In this document: piece after piece, positions 23,942 through 31,673 of the stretch
How positions within the stretch are numbered: the first letter of the stretch is position 1
How the letters are laid out: each line of letters begins with the position of its first letter
The notes under the pieces: generated by a model
Seen by the model: the letters and a program-made list of their open reading frames with translations, nothing else
Told to the model about the DNA's origin: nothing
The model's database searches: none
From: PLGF01 sp052139695
GTDB taxonomy: Bacteria; Verrucomicrobiota; Verrucomicrobiia; Limisphaerales; Palsa-1400
Direction: 5' to 3'
Length of the DNA stretch: 40,726 bases
Assembly: GCA_052139695.1 (NCBI GenBank)
Contig: JBKQWF010000261.1
Coordinates: 1-40,726, forward strand
Translations under genes and position numbers: made by a program

Positions 23942-24562
23942 TCAGATTTTAAGAGACTGATCGTGTTCCTCGAATCGGAGTTTCAGGTATTCGCCAATCA
24001 GGATTGCGGCGGGATAAAACACCACTTCATCGGTCCATGCCCGCAGGATAAGATGCTCGGTAAAGACCGCGAGTTTGAGTTTTCTCTCCGCGCGAGCCAC
24101 CTGCGCCAAATTGCGCGATGCTTCGATGATCGCTATATGCTCCCTCATGATTCCGAACATGCGGGACTTCAAATGTTCGGTCTTTAGGGGAACGCTCCTC
24201 ATTTCGGCGCTGATCTTGCCTTGCGCCAGCGGAACCAGCAGGCCCAAGGTTTGGAGCAAATCTCCTTCTTCCTTCAAGAGGTGCGGCTGCAGAACCTTCA
24301 GGAGCTTTTTGGCCGCCTTGCCAGTCTTGCCACTGGAAAGAATGGCGCGCTCAAGAGCGGCACACAAATCGTTCTGGTCAATCCTCAATGGCTCGGGGAT
24401 TTTGAACTCCTGCGGCCGATCACTTTGATCCTCGCGGGCGGCGAGGGTTTTTCCCCGGCGCACTCTGGCTTCGCCGCAGGAGCATAAGGTGGAACTGGCA
24501 ACCCGGCTATGGCCTGAATGGCCCATGCCGGATGAATTCGAGATTCGTTTTTGAATTTTCAT
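23942..24562 (-). CDS. hemerythrin-like (HHE) domain protein
   Basis: A 206-residue helical protein. Candidate diiron ligands are H in L-Q-P-H-L-L-K-E-E near residue 94, H in M-R-E-H-I-A near 141, and H in F-T-E-H-L near 169 with nearby acidic residues, fitting a hemerythrin-type four-helix bundle. The first 50 residues look disordered. HHE proteins bind O2 or NO, or repair NO-damaged Fe-S sites; the location in a denitrification island favours an NO role. AGGAA precedes the ATG. It is the third gene of the tetR operon. Confidence 0.65.
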   Translation of the reverse strand: MKIQKRISNSSGMGHSGHSRVASSTLCSCGEARVRRGKTLAAREDQSDRPQEFKIPEPLRIDQNDLCAALERAILSSGKTGKAAKKLLKVLQPHLLKEEGDLLQTLGLLVPLAQGKISAEMRSVPLKTEHLKSRMFGIMREHIAIIEASRNLAQVARAERKLKLAVFTEHLILRAWTDEVVFYPAAILIGEYLKLRFEEHDQSLKI

Positions 24563-24594
24563 ATTTTTGATTTCCTATGGAGTAAAATTGCGGC

Positions 24595-24942
24595 TCAGGG
24601 ACGGATCATAGTCAGGATCATCTTGAAGCGCTGGAGCGCCTTGAGCGCGTGCGGCTGCTGGGCGGGCATCAGGATCAATTCACCGCCCTTGACACGATGC
24701 GGCTGGCCGGAAATCGTGATTTCCGCCTCGCCCTCGATTATCTGGACCAGGGCGTTGAACGGTGAAGTGTGCTCGCTTAAACCTTCCCCTTGATCGAAGG
24801 CAAACACCATGACCTTGCCGTTGGCGCCTTTTAAAATTTCCCGGCTGACGATCGCCCCGCTCTGGTAATCCGCCAACGCGGCGATATTAACCGCATGGGC
24901 AGGTTCAAACTTGACTTCCGTTGAATTCTTATTCTGTGACAT
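24595..24942 (-). CDS. small cupin protein
   Basis: A 115-residue single-domain cupin: G-L-S-E-H-T-S-P-F-N-A-L-V-Q-I-I-E-G-E (first motif) and G-G-E-L-I-L-M-P-A-Q-Q-P-H-A-L (second motif). Small cupins of this type are common in NO-responsive operons; the ligand is unknown. The start M-S-Q-N at 24942 overlaps the end of tetR by 14 bp. A damaged paralogue is at 27707-28106. Confidence 0.83.
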   Translation of the reverse strand: MSQNKNSTEVKFEPAHAVNIAALADYQSGAIVSREILKGANGKVMVFAFDQGEGLSEHTSPFNALVQIIEGEAEITISGQPHRVKGGELILMPAQQPHALKALQRFKMILTMIRP

Positions 24943-25627
24943 AATTATGATCTTTCTTTGAGGCGGTGTATTTGGTTTCCCTGTTTCGTGTTCCAGAGTC
25001 AACTCTGGAACCGGTCTGATTTTCGTCCCTCTGCATCATCTCGCGATACAAGCGCCACGCCCGCTCTGTGTGTCGAACGACATCAAAGGCTCCATTGCTC
25101 ATGAGCCACAGGATGATGGCCGGTTGGATCAGGCCCAAAAACATGACCGCAGCCGTGTCCGGGGAAATATCGGCCCGGATTTGTCCTTGACGCCGGCCTT
25201 CGGCGATGATGCCAGCGATTTTTTGCAAATACGCCTCAAGAACCTGATGAACCCGCCGTCGCCGTGCGGAACTGCCGGCGAAGATTTGTTCAGAAAATAT
25301 CACCCGGGGAATGCCCGCATGGTGGCGAACCACTTGGACATGCCGCATCAGCAGAAGATGGAGTCGGTCCAGGATGTCGGGGGTCGCCTGGCAAACCGTT
25401 TCGACATTGGCCAGCAGAATCTTGGAAATCAGGTCGAGCACCGAATCCAGCACTTCGTCTTTGCCGGAGTAATGACGATAAATGGCCGAAGGCACGACGC
25501 CGACTTCCCGGGCCAGCGCCGCGATGTTGAGATGATTCAGACCGCGCCGGGCGATCAAGACCAGCGCCGCCCTGGCAATCTGTTCCTGACGAATCTCGGT
25601 CTTGATCTTTTTCGCTCGCCGGTTCAT
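24929..25627 (-). CDS. TetR-family transcriptional regulator
   Basis: A 232-residue protein. The N-terminal TetR DNA-binding domain (about 12-60) shows Q-I-A-R-A-A-L-V-L-I-A-R-R-G, then I-A-A-L-A-R-E-V-G-V-V-P-S-A-I-Y-R-H-Y. The rest is a helical ligand domain. It heads the operon with cupin, hemerythrin-like, methyltransferase and DUF2024. A 28-bp palindrome lies 6-33 bp upstream of its ATG and is the likely autoregulatory operator, just downstream of a Dnr box. Confidence 0.9.
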   Translation of the reverse strand: MNRRAKKIKTEIRQEQIARAALVLIARRGLNHLNIAALAREVGVVPSAIYRHYSGKDEVLDSVLDLISKILLANVETVCQATPDILDRLHLLLMRHVQVVRHHAGIPRVIFSEQIFAGSSARRRRVHQVLEAYLQKIAGIIAEGRRQGQIRADISPDTAAVMFLGLIQPAIILWLMSNGAFDVVRHTERAWRLYREMMQRDENQTGSRVDSGTRNRETKYTASKKDHNYVTE

Positions 25628-25632
25628 AATTT

Positions 25633-25660
25633 ATTGTGAAAGCGAATTCACATTCACAAT
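25633..25660. promoter_or_regulatory. palindromic operator of the tetR gene
   Basis: ATTGTGAA (25633-25640) and TTCACAAT (25653-25660) form perfect 8-bp arms around a 12-bp centre. It lies between the Dnr box and the tetR start, over the expected transcription start, as for a repressor site. Confidence 0.7.
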
Positions 25661-25685
25661 CTATGTTCATACACAACTCCATTCC

Positions 25686-25699
25686 TTGACTTAGGTCAA
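25686..25699. promoter_or_regulatory. Dnr/Fnr-type box between tetR and DUF488
   Basis: TTGACTTAGGTCAA in the palindrome TTCCTTGA-N6-TCAAGGAA. It could serve both directions: on the plus strand GATAAT lies at 25719-25724 before the DUF488 gene; on the minus strand CATAGA lies at the matching distance before tetR. Confidence 0.8.
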
Positions 25700-25747
25700 G
25701 GAATTGCACAATACGCGAGATAATTTTGGTGAAACGGGAGAAAGACA

Positions 25748-26149
25748 ATGATCCGAATCAAACGAGTTTATGAACCGGTTGGCAGGGCGAACGAACCTCG
25801 GTTTCTTGTTGAACGCCTTTGGCCGCGGGGCATCAAGAAAGCATGGCTGCACCTGACGGGCTGGATCAAGGATGTTGCACCCAGCGATGCTTTGCGTCGC
25901 TGGTTTAACCATGATCCGGCCAAATGGCAGGAATTCCAGTGCCGCTACCGGGACGAGTTGGAGGGCAAACCTGAGACCTGGCAGCCGTTGCTCCAAGCGG
26001 CTCGAAACGGAGACATAACGCTGCTGTTCAGCGCGCATGACGTTGAACACAACAATGCCTTTGTCCTGAAGGTTTATCTCGATGAGCGGCTCAGGGAGAG
26101 GAAAAAGACGTCAGGCCGTGGACGAGTGCAACCGGTTTTGCCGAAATAG
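25748..26149 (+). CDS. DUF488 family protein, copy 1
   Basis: A 133-residue protein with the DUF488 hallmark blocks: I-K-R-V-Y-E-P near residue 4, R-F-L-V-E-R-L-W-P-R-G near 18, the A-P-S-D-x-L-R-R-W-F block near 43 and D-I-T-L-L-F-S-A near 88. GGGAGAAAG precedes the ATG. The biochemical function is unknown. A Dnr box centred about 55 bp upstream with GATAAT suggests induction with the denitrification genes. A paralogue, about 60 percent identical by eye, is at 35505-35894. It is convergent with the LysR gene. Confidence 0.85.
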   Translation: MIRIKRVYEPVGRANEPRFLVERLWPRGIKKAWLHLTGWIKDVAPSDALRRWFNHDPAKWQEFQCRYRDELEGKPETWQPLLQAARNGDITLLFSAHDVEHNNAFVLKVYLDERLRERKKTSGRGRVQPVLPK

Positions 26150-26206
26150 TCGCCACCTCACAGGAAATGTCTGCTGCCATCCAACAATCGCCGCGTGAGA
26201 ATGTGC

Positions 26207-27124
26207 TTAAAACAGAACGCTCTCGACGAACGAACGCAGCGGCTCCGGCGTCACCCGGTTTCGGCGAATCACCACGGCCAGTTCCCGGCTGAACCGCGGG
26301 CGGATCGCGATGCGGCGGACAATTCGCCGCTGGCCATACAGCGCCAGCACCCGGTGGGGCACCAGACTGACCCCCAGGCCAAGCGAGACCAGATTTACGA
26401 TGACATCAAAGCTGTCGAGTTCCATGGCCGGTTCAATGTGCCAGTCTTGGGTTCGGAGCCAATGATGCAGCCGTCGTCCGGTAAATCCCTCCCTGTCAAT
26501 CAGCAGCCAACGCCGATTAGCAAAATGATTCTTCAATTGTTTCATGGTTGCAGTTGCCACCGTGGGTGCCAGCGGAAACTGAGGTGGCATAATGGCCGTG
26601 AATTCGTCCGCAAATCGGTGTGTTATCCTGAGCGAAGCGGGCAGGCGCGGCGGCGGACAAACCAAGCCGGCGTCCAGATTGCCGGCGTCCAGCGATTCAA
26701 GGATTTCGTGACTGGTCTGGTGCGTGATTTGCAATTGGACTTCGGGGCATTTGCGTTGAAACGCGAAGAAGTAGCCTGGCAAGTAGGCCAGACCAATACT
26801 TCGCGCCACTCCGATCCGCAGGGTCGGCGGAATCCGACCTACTGTCCGCTGCACTTCTTCCAGCAATTCATTGGTCGCCTCCAGAATGGTTTTGGACTTT
26901 TCCCGCAACAATTGGCCGGTCCGCGTCAAGCAAACATGCCGCGTGGTGCGCTCAAACAGGGCCACGCCGAGGCGGTCCTCCATCCCGCGAATTTGCCGCG
27001 TGATCGCGCTTTGTGTCAGTCCGGCGCGCTCCGCTGCCCGCGTGAACGAGCCGGTCTCGGCCACGAGTTGAAAGAGCGTAAGTTCGTAAATATCGAAAGG
27101 AATCGTGGCCAGAAATTGATTCAT
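26207..27124 (-). CDS. LysR-family transcriptional regulator
   Basis: A 305-residue protein. The N-terminal winged helix (about 9-70) has L-T-L-F-Q-L-V-A-E-T-G-S-F-T-R-A-A-E-R-A-G-L-T-Q-S-A-I-T-R-Q-I, followed by a LysR substrate domain (about 93-300). ATG at 27124 is used; ATG at 27133 is possible. It is divergent from the ferredoxin gene, and the A+T-rich CACTATAAACTATAATGC at 27136-27153 between them fits a promoter or LysR site. Confidence 0.9.
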   Translation of the reverse strand: MNQFLATIPFDIYELTLFQLVAETGSFTRAAERAGLTQSAITRQIRGMEDRLGVALFERTTRHVCLTRTGQLLREKSKTILEATNELLEEVQRTVGRIPPTLRIGVARSIGLAYLPGYFFAFQRKCPEVQLQITHQTSHEILESLDAGNLDAGLVCPPPRLPASLRITHRFADEFTAIMPPQFPLAPTVATATMKQLKNHFANRRWLLIDREGFTGRRLHHWLRTQDWHIEPAMELDSFDVIVNLVSLGLGVSLVPHRVLALYGQRRIVRRIAIRPRFSRELAVVIRRNRVTPEPLRSFVESVLF

Positions 27125-27234
27125 AAAACTCATCACACTATAAACTATAATGCATTTTACGCACAAACTAAAAGATGGGAATATGCCATAGCCGATGGCG
27201 AGCGCGCCGCATCGGAGCAACAGAAAGTATTGAT

Positions 27235-27513
27235 ATGGCTGATTATACAAGACGGCTTGCGGAGAATGCGCCGGGGCGATGGTATGTGGACGCGAATTGT
27301 ATTGACTGCGATTTGTGTCGCGAGACTGCCCCCGCCGTTTTCCGACGCGACGAGGAAAACGGCAACAGCATTGTTTTTCATCAACCGGAAACCGATGAGG
27401 AGCGACAACTCGCGGAAGAAGCCATGTCTGGTTGTCCGGTTGAAGCTATTGGCAATGACAATACGCCAAAACACGCCATTGATCCCGCCAAGGCGTCAGG
27501 TTCAGCTAAATAA
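27235..27513 (+). CDS. ferredoxin with a single cluster site
   Basis: A 92-residue protein. C22-I-D-C25-D-L-C28 and C67-P form the pattern of a single [4Fe-4S] ferredoxin of the monocluster type (C-x2-C-x2-C...C-P). The segment V-F-H-Q-P-E-T-D-E-E is acidic, as in electron-carrier ferredoxins. ATG at 27235 is chosen over the upstream TTG because the family normally begins a few residues before the Y-V-D-A-N-C block. It may be regulated by the divergent LysR gene. The partner enzyme is unknown. Confidence 0.85.
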   Translation: MADYTRRLAENAPGRWYVDANCIDCDLCRETAPAVFRRDEENGNSIVFHQPETDEERQLAEEAMSGCPVEAIGNDNTPKHAIDPAKASGSAK

Positions 27514-27657
27514 TTGAAAAGGGATGCCGGCACGTCGAAAAGGCGTTGAAGCGCAATAATCCAACGCGCTTGGGGGCTTCTTTCGCAGCAGTCAAAGCGG
27601 TCTTGTGCCTAATCGGGTCGAAATTCTCGATCATTCGCAGGGCGAAATGAAAAATCT

Positions 27658-27671
27658 TTGACCCAGGTCAA
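27658..27671 (+). promoter_or_regulatory. Dnr/Fnr-type box of the cupin/DUF2249 operon
   Basis: TTGACCCAGGTCAA. It ends exactly 36 nt before the ATG at 27707. No ribosome site is seen before that ATG. A weak -10-like CAAAGT stands 23-28 nt after the box. Confidence 0.8.
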
Positions 27672-27706
27672 AGCGTCAATTGCCTTCAGCGGTCAAAGTT
27701 AAGCGC

Positions 27707-28106
27707 ATGAAGGAACAACCGCTCATTGAATCCGGACCAGAGAAAGTCCTCTCACTGCCCGCTGAAACCCAATACGCGCCGAACGGCATTGTCAACCGCG
27801 CCATGCTGCGCACCGCAAATTCGCGCACAGTGCTGTTCGGTTTCGCCGCTGGTCAGGAACTGAGCGAATATTACTTCCACCCAACATGCGCTGGTTCAGA
27901 TTCTGTCCGGCTCATACGAATTTTTCCTGTCGGGCGTGGCCCGAATCCTGAAAACCGGCGATCTGTTGTGTATGCCGTCCAATCTCCCGCGTGCGGTAGC
28001 GGCCATGGATCAATTCTCCATGCTGTTGACCCTCTTCAAACCAGATCCAAGAGCTGACACCGCACTTGAACCTCGAACCGCTTTGGCACCCAACCATGAA
28101 CAATAA
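27707..28106 (+). pseudogene. small cupin gene broken by a frameshift
   Basis: Reading from the ATG gives a cupin up to G-Q-E-L-S-E; the frame then goes wrong. With one base removed near 27868-27876 the protein continues Y-T-S-T-Q-H-A-L-V-Q-I-L-S-G-S and runs in good alignment with the cupin at 24595-24942 to a TAA at 28104-28106. Both motif histidines of the paralogue (S-E-H-T, Q-P-H-A) are replaced here (S-E-Y-T, L-P-R-A), so even the repaired protein would have lost metal ligands. It may be a pseudogene, a sequencing error or programmed slippage. It overlaps the next gene by 11 bp. Confidence 0.75.
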
Positions 28107-28608
28107 CCCCACAGTGAAGCTGGACGTTTGCGATGATATTCGCAACGGACGCGAGCCCTTTTCAAAGATCATGAGTGCCGCCGCCGCGTTGCGGATGGAT
28201 GAACAATTATTGTTAATCGCGCCTTTTGAACCCGTGCCTCTGTTTCGCGTCATGGAAAAGCAAGGTTTCCGCTATACAGCGCAGTCAAACGAATCCGGTG
28301 ACTGGGAAGTGCTTTTCGTGCGTCAATCAGTTGTTCAATCGGCGGGCGTCACGCCTGCGGCAGGTCACAAGGTCGCTTCCGTGCCCGACGCGAAGGAAAT
28401 TGTGGAAGTGGATGCCCGGGGACTCGAACCGCCGCAACCGCTAGTCAAAATCCTTGAATCCCTGGCTGCCTTGCCCGCGAGGGCTGAATTGCGAGCCTGG
28501 ACTGATCGCCGACCAATGCATTTGTATGCGCAACTTGAAGAACGCGGCTTCGTCGCACTAACCGAGGAGCAATCTGATGGAAGTTTTCTTACCCATATCC
28601 GCCGTTAA
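28096..28608 (+). CDS. tandem DUF2249 protein
   Basis: A 170-residue protein with two DUF2249 domains: about 8-75 (L-D-V-C-D-D-I-R-N-G-R-E-P-F, then L-L-L-I-A-P-F-E-P-V-P-L) and about 101-170 (V-E-V-D-A-R-G-L-E-P-P-Q-P, then A-E-L-R-A-W-T-D-R-R-P). DUF2249 domains are TusA-like small folds, often found with hemerythrin and NO-responsive genes; the function is not established. The start at 28096 sits inside the end of the cupin gene. Confidence 0.82.
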   Translation: MNNNPTVKLDVCDDIRNGREPFSKIMSAAAALRMDEQLLLIAPFEPVPLFRVMEKQGFRYTAQSNESGDWEVLFVRQSVVQSAGVTPAAGHKVASVPDAKEIVEVDARGLEPPQPLVKILESLAALPARAELRAWTDRRPMHLYAQLEERGFVALTEEQSDGSFLTHIRR

Positions 28609-30025
28609 CCCGCCTAGGTCGCGTCCGGTTGCCGCCCCACCGCTCTTGGGGGCAAACGCGCCCTCGGTGGCGTTACCCCTGATGTTCACACTTACCGGTT
28701 TGCTCGCGCTCTGCGCGGGCATCGCCTGGCTGGTGGTCCAACCCGGCCTCCTCGCTACCTACCACTATAACCAGAACGTCATCGCCGCGACCCACCTGTT
28801 TGTGCTGGGCTGGATTTGCTCGATCGTCATGGGGGCGATGTATCAACTGGTGCCGGTCGCGCTCGAAACCAAGCTTTACAGCGAAAAACTCGCGCGCTGG
28901 CAATTCGCCTTCCACGTTGTGGGCTTCATTGGAATGGTCTGGATGTTCCGAGTCTGGAACATGGAACAAGTGGGACATTTCGGTTCTGTGCTGGCGGTGG
29001 GCGTCGTCCTCTTTGTCTATAACGTTGCGCGAACCCTGTGGCGCGTGCCGAAGTGGAACGTCACGGCTACGTCCGTGAGCGCGGCGCTCGGTTGGATTTC
29101 CTTAACCATAATCCTGGGTCTCTCCATCGCGGCGGCGAAATCAAGCAGCGAATACGAATTCGGATCCGAACGGTCTCCCACCGGGACGGTGGTCGCGCTC
29201 CTTCATGGAGTAAAGTTGGGGACGGCATTCCTAAAACCTTCCGGAGGTATCAGCACGATGCATGCTCATGCGCATCTGGGTGGCGTGGGATTCTTCACGA
29301 TGCTGATCGTCGGGGTGTCTTACAAACTCATCCCGATGTTCACCCTGAGCGAAGTGCAGAGCCGGGGGCGTGCGGGGGGCAGCGTCGTTCTGCTCAACGT
29401 CGGGCTGGCCGGTTCATTCGTGACAATTCTGCGCCACAGTCCGCTGAAACCGTTTTTTGCCCTGATGGTGGTTGCAGCGCTGGCGGTTTACGGCTGGGAA
29501 CTCAAAGCCATTCTGAATGCCCGCAAACGCCGCGCGCTGGATTGGGGCATCAAATACTTTCTCACAGCCATCATGCTCCTTCTGCCGCTGTCGGTGCTGG
29601 CGGTCGCGCTGTCCTGGCCTGGCTTGCCGCAGAACACCTTCACCGGACAACTGGAAAATCTTTACGGTTTCCTCGGCTTGATCGGGATGGTCACGTTCGC
29701 CATCATGGGAATGCTCTACAAAATCATCCCTTTTCTCGTCTGGTTTGGCCGTTACAGCCGACAAATCGGACGCGTCAAAGTTCCCGCGCTGGCGGACCTT
29801 TATTCCTCCCGGCTGCAAGTGCTGGGTTATTGGGCCTGGCTGGCCGGACTCGCCACAACGGGCGGAGCCATCGTCCTGGCCAATGAAATTGGGATTCGCA
29901 TCGGCTGCGGTTTCTTGGCCCTGGGCGTGGGGACTCTCGTCCTGAACGTCGGCAAAATGCTCTCCCATTACTTCAAACCATGTCCGTTCCATCTGCCAAT
30001 TTCAACCTTGCCCAAAACATCATGA
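28577..30025 (+). CDS. polytopic haem-copper-oxidase-subunit-I-like (NnrS-like) membrane protein
   Basis: A 482-residue protein with about twelve membrane segments. Conserved histidines sit in A-T-H-L-F-V-L-G-W near residue 72 and H-A-H-A-H-L-G-G-V-G-F-F near 230, as in subunit I-like proteins, with Y-K-L-I-P and Y-K-I-I-P after later helices. The CuB-site H-P-E-x-Y and H-H blocks of true oxidases and NO reductases are not visible, so catalytic oxygen or NO reduction is doubtful. It may bind haem and sense or handle NO, like NnrS. GAGGAG precedes the ATG, which overlaps the upstream gene by 32 bp. Confidence 0.68.
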   Translation: MEVFLPISAVNPPRSRPVAAPPLLGANAPSVALPLMFTLTGLLALCAGIAWLVVQPGLLATYHYNQNVIAATHLFVLGWICSIVMGAMYQLVPVALETKLYSEKLARWQFAFHVVGFIGMVWMFRVWNMEQVGHFGSVLAVGVVLFVYNVARTLWRVPKWNVTATSVSAALGWISLTIILGLSIAAAKSSSEYEFGSERSPTGTVVALLHGVKLGTAFLKPSGGISTMHAHAHLGGVGFFTMLIVGVSYKLIPMFTLSEVQSRGRAGGSVVLLNVGLAGSFVTILRHSPLKPFFALMVVAALAVYGWELKAILNARKRRALDWGIKYFLTAIMLLLPLSVLAVALSWPGLPQNTFTGQLENLYGFLGLIGMVTFAIMGMLYKIIPFLVWFGRYSRQIGRVKVPALADLYSSRLQVLGYWAWLAGLATTGGAIVLANEIGIRIGCGFLALGVGTLVLNVGKMLSHYFKPCPFHLPISTLPKTS

Positions 30026-30339
30026 CCACCAACGAAATCACCGAACAGGCCATCCTTGAAACCTTGCGCCAGGTTATTGACCCGGAACTGGGCTGTAACG
30101 TCGTGGACCTGGGTTTGATTTACAACATCGTCATCACTGGACAAAAGGTGGCGGTGGTGATGACACTCACCACCCCCGGCTGCCCGATGCATGAAAGCAT
30201 CCGTTGGGGCGCGCAGCAGGCGTTGCTCAACCTCGCAGGAGTGGAGGCAGCCGAAGTCGAAGTGGTCTGGGACCCCCCGTGGCACCCCTCCATGATGACC
30301 GAATTCGGACGAGAAGCGACCGGCGTCGGAAGTTTTTAA
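30022..30339 (+). CDS. MIP18/DUF59-family Fe-S assembly factor
   Basis: A 105-residue protein with the family core: I-L-E-T-L-R-Q-V-I-D-P-E-L-G near residue 12, V-V-D-L-G-L-I-Y-N-I near 27 and T-T-P-G-C-P-M-H near 52 with its conserved cysteine. It ends W-D-P-P-W-H-P-S-M-M. Members help assemble or repair Fe-S clusters; here it may restore NO-damaged clusters. The start at 30022 overlaps the stop of the membrane gene (ATGA). Confidence 0.87.
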   Translation: MTTNEITEQAILETLRQVIDPELGCNVVDLGLIYNIVITGQKVAVVMTLTTPGCPMHESIRWGAQQALLNLAGVEAAEVEVVWDPPWHPSMMTEFGREATGVGSF

Positions 30340-30383
30340 CATGAACAAAACTCAGTCAACTAAAGTATAAATACATCATATAT

Positions 30384-30698
30384 ATGAACAAAACAGCGCA
30401 AAGCGAAAACCTCATCGGACCGGATCGAATCATGGACGTACGTCCCATCCCGTGCTCGGTCAAACACGGCCTGATCATTCAAACCTGGCTCGACCTGCCG
30501 GTCGGCGGCCATTTCATCCTGTTAAATGACCACGATCCGGTCCCACTCTATTACCAATTCTCCGCCCAGTGGCCCGGAGCATTCACATGGGAACACCTGG
30601 TCAAAGGCCCGGAGGAATTCCGCGTCAAGATCACCAAACTCAAATCCTCGGAGGAAGCTGTGGTCGAAACGGAATCCTCCTGCGGCTGCCGTCACTGA
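30384..30698 (+). CDS. DUF2249 protein, second locus
   Basis: A 104-residue protein: I-M-D-V-R-P-I-P near residue 16, G-G-H-F-I-L-L-N-D-H-D-P-V-P-L near 41, W-P-G-A-F-T-W near 63. It ends in a C-G-C-R-H tail that could bind a metal. This is the classic DUF2249 pattern with L-N-D-H-D-P. An AT-rich stretch (AAAGTATAAATACATC) precedes it and may hold a separate promoter. A short repeat of its start, ATGAACAAAAC, lies 43 bp upstream. Confidence 0.82.
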   Translation: MNKTAQSENLIGPDRIMDVRPIPCSVKHGLIIQTWLDLPVGGHFILLNDHDPVPLYYQFSAQWPGAFTWEHLVKGPEEFRVKITKLKSSEEAVVETESSCGCRH

Positions 30699-30725
30699 GG
30701 GCCGAAGTCGCCAAAGGAAGTTTCC

Positions 30726-31169
30726 ATGCCGGACCCTACTGTCAATCAATACTATACAGAAGACCACGAACATCTCCACGCCGCCTTGCGCCGCTTCCAG
30801 AGTCTGAAAGCTGGCGAGCCGGTCAAGGCGGTGGAAGCGTTCCAAGGGTTCAAGGCCGGTTTGGAAAGGCACATTCTCTGGGAAGAACGAATCCTCTTTC
30901 GCTGGTATGATCAGCAGTTGAGCCACCTCAGAAATTGCCTAACCGCAAGTCTGCGCCGGGACCACGGACAAATCCTTGTTTATCTGGATGAGATTTCCAG
31001 AAAGCTCGCCCATGGAAACTTTGCGACCGATGACGAAGAGGGGCGTTTGGAAATGGTCCTGCGCCTCCACAATGACAAGGAAGAAGAAGCTCTATATCCT
31101 GCCATGGACCAAATCCTGAACGACGAACAACGGGCGGCCGTCTTTGTCGCCATGAAAAAAGCAAAATGA
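30726..31169 (+). CDS. hemerythrin-domain protein, second copy
   Basis: A 147-residue four-helix protein with diiron ligands placed as in hemerythrin: D-H-E-H-L-H near residue 13, E-R-H-I-L-W-E-E-R near 47-53, R-R-D-H-G-Q near 79, and L-H-N-D-K-E-E-E near 112-118. The family binds O2 or NO, or repairs Fe-S clusters as in the YtfE/RIC family; lack of an N-terminal cysteine domain means it is not a typical RIC protein. It starts 27 bp after the DUF2249 gene and probably shares its transcript. Confidence 0.85.
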   Translation: MPDPTVNQYYTEDHEHLHAALRRFQSLKAGEPVKAVEAFQGFKAGLERHILWEERILFRWYDQQLSHLRNCLTASLRRDHGQILVYLDEISRKLAHGNFATDDEEGRLEMVLRLHNDKEEEALYPAMDQILNDEQRAAVFVAMKKAK

Positions 31170-31243
31170 AATTTGGAACAAGTAACCCACGCGCGAGGTA
31201 GAATGCCGTGTTCATTTTCGATTTGGTTGTGATGGACCGGGAA

Positions 31244-31639
31244 TCACACTTCCGGAGCTTTTCTAAAGCCATCCAGCCAGTGGCGCAGGCTCATGATTGG
31301 ATGTTCCCACAACATGCGCGGCCCGGCGTAACGCATCACCGCCTTGACCTGCTCGCGGCGGTCGCGTTGGTAGCAATGGACAGGACAGTTCGCGCACGTC
31401 GGCTTTTCCGCGCCGAACCGGCAGCGTTCCAGCCGCACTGCGGCATAATCCAAGAGCCTCTGACATTCCGGGCATGGCTTCGCCTCCATTCCGTGATGAT
31501 CCCTGCAATGGATTTTTATCATCGCTTCCATTGTCTTCCATTCCCGGTTCAGCCGAGTGTCCGGGAAAGCAACGAGTTTGATTTCCGGTGTGACGCCTGC
31601 GATGGTGTCCGATGCGCTTTGTTCAGCGGCGATTTTCAT
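31244..31639 (-). CDS. YgbA-like 'nitrous oxide-stimulated promoter' family protein
   Basis: A 131-residue protein with the family's core: M-I-K-I-H-C-R-D-H-H near residue 41, C-P-E-C-Q-R-L-L-D-Y-A near 57, R-L-E-R-C-R-F-G-A-E-K-P-T-C-A-N-C-P-V-H-C-Y near 71, and Y-A-G-P-R-M-L near 105. The cysteine pattern suggests a metal site. In E. coli the relative YgbA is under NO control. ATG at 31639 is preferred because it lies 35 nt after a Dnr box; an upstream ATG or a later M-E-A-M are alternatives. Confidence 0.85.
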   Translation of the reverse strand: MKIAAEQSASDTIAGVTPEIKLVAFPDTRLNREWKTMEAMIKIHCRDHHGMEAKPCPECQRLLDYAAVRLERCRFGAEKPTCANCPVHCYQRDRREQVKAVMRYAGPRMLWEHPIMSLRHWLDGFRKAPEV

Positions 31640-31673
31640 GCCATCATTGTCGCACACCAATCACTAGAGTCTT

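Noticed and set aside
26195..27517. 440-codon plus-strand frame
   Set aside because: Antisense to the LysR gene and overlapping the ferredoxin gene; composition is typical of a shadow frame.
28577..30025. Calling the subunit I-like membrane protein a nitric oxide reductase (NorB)
   Set aside because: The paired histidines and H-P-E-type block needed for the binuclear centre are not visible.
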